Positions 14,243 through 18,207 of a stretch of DNA of 18,207 bases are shown here, piece by piece (within the stretch, counting starts at the first letter, position 1; every line of letters begins with the position of its first letter). The stretch covers positions 1 to 18,207 of the forward strand of contig URZB01000006.1 in the NCBI GenBank assembly GCA_900552295.1. The letters are read 5' to 3'. The stretch is from an uncultured Collinsella sp. (lineage in GTDB: Bacteria; Actinomycetota; Coriobacteriia; Coriobacteriales; Coriobacteriaceae). The translations under genes were made by a program, and so were the position numbers. The notes beneath the pieces were generated by a model. The model was given only the letters and a program-made list of their open reading frames with translations, did no database searches and was not told where the DNA came from.

Positions 14243-14794
14243 TTAGAACTTGACGGTCGGTGCCTGGCGGGCGGCCTCGGCGGCCTCGAAGCCCTGGCGC
14301 TCCTTAAACTGGAAGATGCCGGCAAAGATAACGGCTGGGAAGGTCTGGATGGCGTTGTTGTAGCTGAGCACGCAGTCGTTGTAGCTCTGGCGCGCGTAGC
14401 TCACCTTGTTCTCGGTGTCTTCGAGCGATGCCTGGAGCTGCGTAAAGTTGGTGTTCGCCTTAAGGTCGGGGTAGGCCTCGGCCACGGCAAAGAGCTGGCG
14501 CAGCGCACCGGTCAGCACGTTGTCGGCTTCCATCTTGGCCTCGGGGGTGGTGGCGCTCACGGCGGCGTTGCGCGCGTTGACTACGGCGGCGAGCGTGTTC
14601 TGCTCGTGCTTGGCGTAGCCCTTGACGGTCTCGACCAGGTTAGGGATCAGGTCGTTGCGGCGCTGCAGCTGCGTGTCGATGTTCTGCCAGGCGTTATCGA
14701 TGCGATTGCGCTTGGTGACCATGTTATTGTAGATGCCGGCGATGGCGCTGGCGATCACAACGACAACAACGATACCGATGATGACGGGAAGCAT
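14243..14794 (-). CDS. lemA: LemA-family membrane-anchored protein
   Basis: A 183-residue protein of the LemA family: one N-terminal membrane helix (MLPVIIGIVVVVVIASAIAG, residues ~3-23) followed by a long helical-bundle domain outside or at the membrane. The conserved core is present: NRIDNAWQNIDTQLQRRNDL, IPNLVETVKGYAKHEQ, the AVAEAYPDLKANTNFTQLQ motif and ENKVSYARQSYNDCVLSYNN. The tail FPAVIFAGIFQFKERQGFEA is also typical. Length is standard. The biochemical role of LemA is not settled; it is often found beside TPM-domain or HtpX-type membrane protease genes, but neither is adjacent here. The ATG at 14794 has ACGGAG seven bases upstream. A TATACT box on the minus strand (14856-14861) is a likely -10 element. 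Confidence 0.93.
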   Translation of the reverse strand: MLPVIIGIVVVVVIASAIAGIYNNMVTKRNRIDNAWQNIDTQLQRRNDLIPNLVETVKGYAKHEQNTLAAVVNARNAAVSATTPEAKMEADNVLTGALRQLFAVAEAYPDLKANTNFTQLQASLEDTENKVSYARQSYNDCVLSYNNAIQTFPAVIFAGIFQFKERQGFEAAEAARQAPTVKF

Positions 14795-14855
14795 GATGTC
14801 TCCGTTTCGAATGGCAGCGGCGTTTTGCGCTGGCTGCCGTTGGTGTAACGCTACT

Positions 14856-14861
14856 AGTATA
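14856..14861 (-). promoter_or_regulatory. Likely -10 box of lemA
   Basis: Minus-strand TATACT in the context GGGTATACTAG lies about 60 bases before the lemA start. No convincing -35 is found at 16-18 bases. The same GTATACT core precedes the DedA gene. Confidence 0.35.
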
Positions 14862-15005
14862 CCCGCAACCTTTGGCGATACCGAACTTTCCGGTAAGCGT
14901 TATGTTTCCGCCAAGGAGGGGGCGCCAATATGGAACGGGCGGTACAGGTGTAAGATATGCGACAAATTAAGGAATGCTGTCTACACCTTGAGGATGGCGA
15001 TATGG

Positions 15006-15590
15006 ATGGACCTTCGCATCAAGAAAACCTATCGTGCCCTGTTCGATGCTTTTACCGAGCTCTTGGAAGAGCATCGGTTTGAGGATTTGACGGTTGCCAT
15101 GCTTTGCGACCGGGCCCTGATTCGCCGCACGACGTTCTATAAGCATTTTCGCGATAAAAACGATTACTTTGCCTTCTATATCGATGAGCTTATGACGGGC
15201 TTGCCGCAAAACCGGACCGATGCGGCGGACTCGGAGTCGCTTGGGGACGTGCAGGCGCTTCGCCATGAGGTCTTTGACGATGCCATGAATATGATTCTGG
15301 CGCATGAGCAGCTCATGGATAATATTTTGGCGAGCAGCATGTCGGGCATGCTGACCGGCATGATTTGCGACCGCATCGCGCGTTCTGTCCCCGAGCGTGT
15401 GATGAGCTCGCTTGCCGAAGATGCTCTGGCGCCCGTTTCGCTCGAGACGACATCGGAGTTTATCGCCGGTGGCATTATTCGGCTGTTCACAAATTGGTGG
15501 GAATCGGGTCACGATCTTGAGCGTCGACCCGAGATGGCCGACGTGGTCGATGCGCTGTTCGAGCGAACCATGACGCCGGTACATCACTAG
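15006..15590 (+). CDS. TetR/AcrR-family transcriptional regulator
   Basis: A one-domain-ligand, one-domain-DNA repressor of about 194 residues. The N-terminal helix-turn-helix is clear: IKKTYRALFDAFTELLEEHR, FEDLTVAMLCDRALIRRTTF and YKHFRDKNDYFAFYIDEL. The C-terminal domain ends in TSEFIAGGIIRLFTNWWESG, which resembles the TetR_C_8 type found in DhaS-like regulators of Firmicutes and actinobacteria. Start choice: the ATG at 15006 has GAGG twelve bases upstream; the ATG at 14994 is directly behind that GAGG and so less likely. A TAAGAT box (14951-14956) could be the -10. It is divergent from lemA, and the tRNA-Ser behind it is on the other strand. No adjacent enzyme or exporter shares its orientation except the TadA fusion 145 bases on, so its target is unknown. 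Confidence 0.87.
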   Translation: MDLRIKKTYRALFDAFTELLEEHRFEDLTVAMLCDRALIRRTTFYKHFRDKNDYFAFYIDELMTGLPQNRTDAADSESLGDVQALRHEVFDDAMNMILAHEQLMDNILASSMSGMLTGMICDRIARSVPERVMSSLAEDALAPVSLETTSEFIAGGIIRLFTNWWESGHDLERRPEMADVVDALFERTMTPVHH

Positions 15591-15593
15591 AAG

Positions 15594-15683
15594 TGGCGGA
15601 GAGAGGGGGATTCGAACCCCCGGAACGCTCTCGCGCTCAACGGTTTTCAAGACCGCCGCATTCAACCGCTCTGCCATCTCTCC
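15594..15683 (-). tRNA. tRNA-Ser, anticodon UGA, with encoded CCA
   Basis: The minus strand reads GGAGAGATGGCAGAGCGGTT at the 5' end. The acceptor stem GGAGAGA pairs with TCTCTCC, followed by discriminator G and an encoded CCA. The anticodon loop is CTTGAAA, giving anticodon UGA. The T-arm carries GGTTCGAATCC. A long variable arm (GAGCGCGAGAGCGTT region) is the mark of a class II serine tRNA. Total length is 90 bases. It lies antisense between the TetR gene and the TadA fusion gene. Confidence 0.97.
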
Positions 15684-15693
15684 GTGAGTCGTA

Positions 15694-15702
15694 ATGATAG
15701 CA
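15694..15702 (-). promoter_or_regulatory. Extended -10 promoter element of tRNA-Ser
   Basis: Minus-strand TGCTATCAT has the TGn extension plus a TATCAT -10 box. Transcription would start about four bases before the mature tRNA 5' end. A TTGC-like -35 lies further upstream at imperfect spacing. Confidence 0.4.
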
Positions 15703-15734
15703 TCGTTTTGAATTTGCAACAGGGAAGGCGAACG

Positions 15735-17516
15735 ATGACGATCACCGAAATCGACGAGAAGTTCATGCGCGAGGCGCTGGCCGAGGCGCGCGCCGCCGCG
15801 GCAGTGGGCGAGGTACCGATTGGTGCCGTGGTAGTGCGCGCGGGTGAGATCGTCGCGCGGGCGCATAATCGCCGCGAGCTCGACCAGGACCCTTCGGCTC
15901 ATGCCGAGTTTTCGGCCCTGTGCACCGCCGCTCAGGCGCTTGGACGCTGGCGCCTTTCCGATTGCACGGTCTACGTGACGCTCGAGCCCTGCTGCATGTG
16001 CGCGGGGCTTATGGTTAACGCGCGCGTGGGGCGCTGCGTGTATGGCGCGGCTGATGCCAAGGCGGGCGCGCTGGGTTCGCTGTATGATCTGAATGCCGAT
16101 TCGCGCCTGAATCATCGGTTTAACGTAAATGCCGGCGTGCTGGCAGGCGAGTGTCGCGAGGTGTTGAGTAGCTATTTTAGTGGGCTGCGTGGCGCCGATG
16201 GTGCTGGCTGCGGTTGTGGGGCCGATCTTGAGGCGCATGCCGCTCATGCCGAGGCGCACGCGCGTGCCGAAGATATTGCCGTTGAGGCGGTCGATTTTGG
16301 TGCCGCGTGTCGCCGGCCCCGCCGTGTGCTGTTGGCCATTGATTCCTTTAAGGGCAGCGTGTCGAGTGCACAGGCGGAGGCGGCGGTTGTCGAAGGCGTG
16401 CGCCGTGTGTGGCCCGATGCCGAGCTGGGCGCTTTGCCGCTGGCAGATGGTGGCGAGGGAACGCTCGATGCCATCGCCGCGCGCGGTGGTGAGCTCTCGA
16501 CCTGTGAGGTTGCAGGCCCCTTGGGCGATCGCGTGTCTGCCCGGATGCTGGTGGACGACGAGCACGACTCGGCTGTAATTGAGATGGCCGAGGCGGCGGG
16601 TATTGGGTATTCACCCTGCACGGAATCGACGGCGTTGGAGGCCACAACCTATGGTGTGGGTGAGCTGATGCTCCGTGCGGTCCGTGCCGGGGCAAAGACT
16701 ATCTATATTGGCTTGGGCGGCAGTGCCACCAACGACGGCGGCGCCGGCATGCTGCAGGCGCTGGGTGCCCACCTTGTTGATGAGTGTGGCTGCAATATCG
16801 CCCCCGGTCTCGCGGGCCTTGAACACGTGGCGGGTATCGATTTGGCACCAGCGCTTCAGGTACTGAATGGCGCGCGTGTCGTGGTGCTTTCCGATGTCGA
16901 GAATCCGCTCGTGGGGCGTCGAGGCGCACTGGCGGTGTTTGGCGGGCAGAAGGGTCTGCCGACGGATGATGCCGAGGCGCTGCGCAGGTACGACAGCTGG
17001 ATGGTCGGCTATGGTCGCCTGCTCGATACGGCGGTTGTCGAGGCACGGGCTCAGGGGCTACTGCGCATGCCCGAGGGTGCGCGGACGTTTGGCTCGGTGC
17101 TCGGCGTGCCCGGTGCCGGTGCCGCAGGCGGCCTGGGTGCCGCGCTGCTGGCGCTCGGGGCGGAGTTGCGTTCGGGCGTTGAGACGGTGCTCGACCTCAT
17201 TGGGTTCGACGAGCGCGTGAGCGATGTCGACCTGGTCATAACGGGCGAGGGCAATATGGACGAGCAATCCGCTGCCGGCAAGGCGCCGGTGGGTGTGGCC
17301 CGCCGTGCTAAGCGCTATGGCAAGCCAGTGGTCGCCGTCGTGGGCGGTCGTGCCGATAGCCTGGATGCGGTGTATGGGCAGGGTATTGACTTGGTGCTTC
17401 CGATCTGCCGCAAGCCCATGCCCCTCGACCAGGCGCTCGACCCCCAGGAAGCCACAACCAACCTCATCTGCGCCGGTGAAGCCGCCGCCCGATCCTACGA
17501 CCTTGGCCGTATCTAA
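15735..17516 (+). CDS. tadA: Fused tRNA adenosine(34) deaminase (TadA) - glycerate kinase
   Basis: One 593-residue frame holds two complete enzymes. Residues 1-~150 are TadA, which converts A34 of tRNA-Arg(ACG) to inosine: zinc ligands His56, Cys86 and Cys89 (SAHAEFSALC, TLEPCCMCAGLMVNARVG), proton shuttle Glu58, and the closing helix REVLSSYFSGLR. Residues ~151-195 are an Ala/His-rich linker. Residues ~196-590 are a type-1 glycerate kinase (GlxK/GarK family): RVLLAIDSFKGSVSSAQAEA, LPLADGGEGTLDAI, GLGGSATNDGGAGMLQALGA, and VITGEGNMDEQSAAGKAP. It would phosphorylate glycerate at the expense of ATP. The ATG at 15735 has GGGAAGG seven bases upstream. Neither part looks decayed. An internal start for a separate kinase (for example the GTG codon at residue 198) has no good ribosome site. 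The SRP RNA downstream fits the usual tadA neighbourhood. Confidence 0.93.
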   Translation: MTITEIDEKFMREALAEARAAAAVGEVPIGAVVVRAGEIVARAHNRRELDQDPSAHAEFSALCTAAQALGRWRLSDCTVYVTLEPCCMCAGLMVNARVGRCVYGAADAKAGALGSLYDLNADSRLNHRFNVNAGVLAGECREVLSSYFSGLRGADGAGCGCGADLEAHAAHAEAHARAEDIAVEAVDFGAACRRPRRVLLAIDSFKGSVSSAQAEAAVVEGVRRVWPDAELGALPLADGGEGTLDAIAARGGELSTCEVAGPLGDRVSARMLVDDEHDSAVIEMAEAAGIGYSPCTESTALEATTYGVGELMLRAVRAGAKTIYIGLGGSATNDGGAGMLQALGAHLVDECGCNIAPGLAGLEHVAGIDLAPALQVLNGARVVVLSDVENPLVGRRGALAVFGGQKGLPTDDAEALRRYDSWMVGYGRLLDTAVVEARAQGLLRMPEGARTFGSVLGVPGAGAAGGLGAALLALGAELRSGVETVLDLIGFDERVSDVDLVITGEGNMDEQSAAGKAPVGVARRAKRYGKPVVAVVGGRADSLDAVYGQGIDLVLPICRKPMPLDQALDPQEATTNLICAGEAAARSYDLGRI

Positions 17517-17532
17517 AACCCATCCCCTCGAT

Positions 17533-17601
17533 AAGTTGCGGTGAAATACGGAGTGTTTTTGCCTTTAAGGGGCCAATTCAGTCCGTATTCCACCGCAACT
17601 T
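17533..17601. repeat. 20-bp inverted repeat hairpin behind the TadA-kinase gene
   Basis: The 20-base arms 17533-17552 (AAGTTGCGGTGAAATACGGA) and 17582-17601 match as reverse complements at 19 of 20 positions, with a 29-base loop that contains TTTTT. It starts 17 bases after the stop codon and may end that transcript, though no U-tract follows the stem. The 439-base gap 17517-17955 holds this and two further hairpin elements plus the SRP RNA promoter; no gene is supported in it. Confidence 0.65.
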
Positions 17602-17653
17602 CGAGAATGGCCATTCGAGGTTGGCTGCCTTGGGTCTCGAGCCGGACCGCCTG

Positions 17654-17811
17654 CCACGAAAGGCGGCCATCTACTACGTTAAACCGGCCACCCTCGACCA
17701 TTCCGGGATTTGCAAAAATAAAACCGCAGGTAGAGAGCTTGCCGCTATTCGAAAAAGCACGCTATGGTTGACCCCTGCGACCAAAACGTAGTAGATGGGC
17801 CCTTTTCGTGG
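17654..17811. repeat. 158-bp element with ~27-bp terminal inverted repeats
   Basis: The ends 17654-17680 and 17785-17811 are inverted repeats: CCATCTACTACGTT at 17667-17680 is exactly complementary to AACGTAGTAGATGG at 17785-17798. CCACGAAA at the outer left end matches TTTTCGTGG on the right, with a few differences between. The 104-base interior is more AT-rich than its surroundings and non-coding. The layout is that of a MITE-like or palindromic mobile repeat, but no target duplication is evident. Confidence 0.55.
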
Positions 17812-17834
17812 CGCAGCGTCAGACCAGTCTTTTT

Positions 17835-17898
17835 GGAACGGGGCTATTTTGGCTACTTGCCGATCTGATTGCCCGAGTAGTCAAAAAAGCCCCGTCCC
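17835..17898. terminator. Long hairpin upstream of the SRP RNA promoter
   Basis: GGAACGGGGCT (17835-17845) pairs with AGCCCCGTCC (17888-17897), and inside it TTTTGGCTACT (17847-17857) pairs with AGTAGTCAAAA (17876-17886) with one G-U pair. The loop is 18 bases. It could insulate the SRP RNA promoter from upstream transcription; no proper U-tract follows. Confidence 0.5.
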
Positions 17899-17910
17899 AA
17901 ATTAGCTACC

Positions 17911-17939
17911 TTGCCCCATCGGGCGGGAGCGGGTAAGAT
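17911..17939 (+). promoter_or_regulatory. Promoter of the SRP RNA gene
   Basis: TTGCCC (17911-17916) and TAAGAT (17934-17939) are separated by exactly 17 bases. Transcription would start about 17946, ten bases before the paired 5' end of the RNA. Confidence 0.62.
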
Positions 17940-17955
17940 ATATCGAGCGCCTAGC

Positions 17956-18056
17956 GCGTTCGATGGGTTCGGATGACGACATGTTCCGAATCTGGTCAGG
18001 TCCGGAAGGAAGCAGCCATAAGGAGCCTCTGTCGGGCATCCGAATCCATCGAGCGC
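17956..18056 (+). ncRNA. ffs: Signal recognition particle RNA (small bacterial type)
   Basis: This RNA binds Ffh and targets nascent membrane proteins to the membrane. The conserved domain IV core is plain: GGTCAGGTCCGGAAGGAAGC followed by AGCCATAAGGAG, with the GGAA tetraloop. The ends pair over 20 positions: GCGTTCGATGGGTTCGGATG (17956-17975) with the complement at 18037-18056, with only G-U deviations. At about 101 bases it is the small type without an Alu domain. It has its own promoter. In many Gram-positives the gene lies between tadA and dnaX, so dnaX is expected beyond the window. Confidence 0.93.
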
Positions 18057-18069
18057 ACGGGCGCTTTTT
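18052..18069 (+). terminator. Short terminator-like stem at the SRP RNA 3' end
   Basis: AGCGC (18052-18056) pairs with GCGCT (18061-18065) around ACGG and is followed by TTTT. It competes with pairing inside the SRP RNA end and with the 57-bp inverted repeat that starts here. Confidence 0.45.
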
Positions 18070-18207
18070 GGTGCCGCGGCTACCCGCGAGTGCCGGCAGG
18101 GCGCTTGGTGTTTCGCTGGTCCTCGGCTTCGCCTGCGGGATCGCTCGACTACCAAGTGCCCTGCCGGCACTCGCGGGTAGCCGCGGCACCAAAAAGCGCC
18201 CGTGCGC
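18053..18207. repeat. 57-bp near-perfect inverted repeat with 41-base spacer, reaching the window end
   Basis: Arms 18053-18109 and 18151-18207 are reverse complements at 56 of 57 positions; the single difference (G18103 against T18157) still allows a G-U pair. The left arm begins with GCGCACGGGCGCTTTTTGGT inside the SRP RNA 3' end. The window stops at the last paired base, so the arm may extend further. RNA copied from it would form a very long duplex. Confidence 0.9.

Noticed and set aside
14967..16565. 532-codon open frame on the minus strand crossing TetR, tRNA-Ser and TadA
   Set aside because: It reads through the tRNA gene and is antisense to two well-supported genes; no domain is recognisable.
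17513..17701. 62-codon minus-strand frame behind the TadA fusion
   Set aside because: It merely runs through the inverted repeat and the left end of the MITE-like element; there is no ribosome site or family resemblance.
1..18207. CRISPR array, phage or integrative element
   Set aside because: No evenly spaced repeats, cas genes, integrase or structural genes; the repeats present are isolated palindromes and one 15-bp tandem duplication.

Overview
The window looks like chromosomal DNA of a GC-rich, host-associated actinobacterium of the class Coriobacteriia, probably Collinsella or a close relative. This is inferred from base composition, GC-rich codon use, strong AGGAGG-type ribosome sites, the style of the GC-rich terminators and the family mix. 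No rRNA or other decisive taxonomic marker is present. There is no integrase, transposase, phage gene or CRISPR array; this is mostly ordinary core chromosome with many palindromic intergenic elements.

Layout. 1-966 is the 3' part of glmS (glucosamine-6-phosphate synthase), ended by a clear terminator. At 1081-3010 a GntR/FCD regulator and a YeiH-family membrane transporter are divergently transcribed. At 3275-4492 lies a regulator built like a sigma54 enhancer-binding protein but with its ATPase motifs eroded, followed by an unrecognised one-helix membrane protein (4576-5151) and a convergent nitroreductase (5379-5900, minus). A 96-residue orphan protein (6192-6482) has its own terminator. 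Then comes a compact drug-efflux-type operon (6662-10888): a MarR regulator overlapping a heterodimeric ABC exporter pair, with two 18-bp inverted-repeat operators at its promoter. cysE (minus) and a DedA membrane protein (plus) diverge at 10997-12563. ilvE (12862-13914) converges on lemA (14243-14794, minus) across a nested 125-bp hairpin. A TetR regulator (15006-15590), tRNA-Ser(UGA) (minus), a long protein and the SRP RNA gene close the window. tRNA-Ser, tadA and SRP RNA in this order recall the tadA-SRP RNA-dnaX neighbourhood of many Gram-positives.

The strongest oddity is the last protein (15735-17516): one uninterrupted 593-residue reading frame joins a complete tRNA adenosine deaminase (TadA) to a complete type-1 glycerate kinase through an Ala/His-rich linker. 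I see no metabolic logic for the pairing. Other points to check: the degenerate NtrC-like regulator, the operators between and just after the -35/-10 boxes of the MarR operon, a motif repeated directly after two unrelated stop codons, and a set of long hairpins, including a 57-bp near-perfect inverted repeat directly behind the SRP RNA.

Most functions here are housekeeping (cell-wall amino sugar supply, cysteine and branched-chain amino acid synthesis, tRNA editing, protein targeting). The efflux operon and the paired regulators are the accessory parts.
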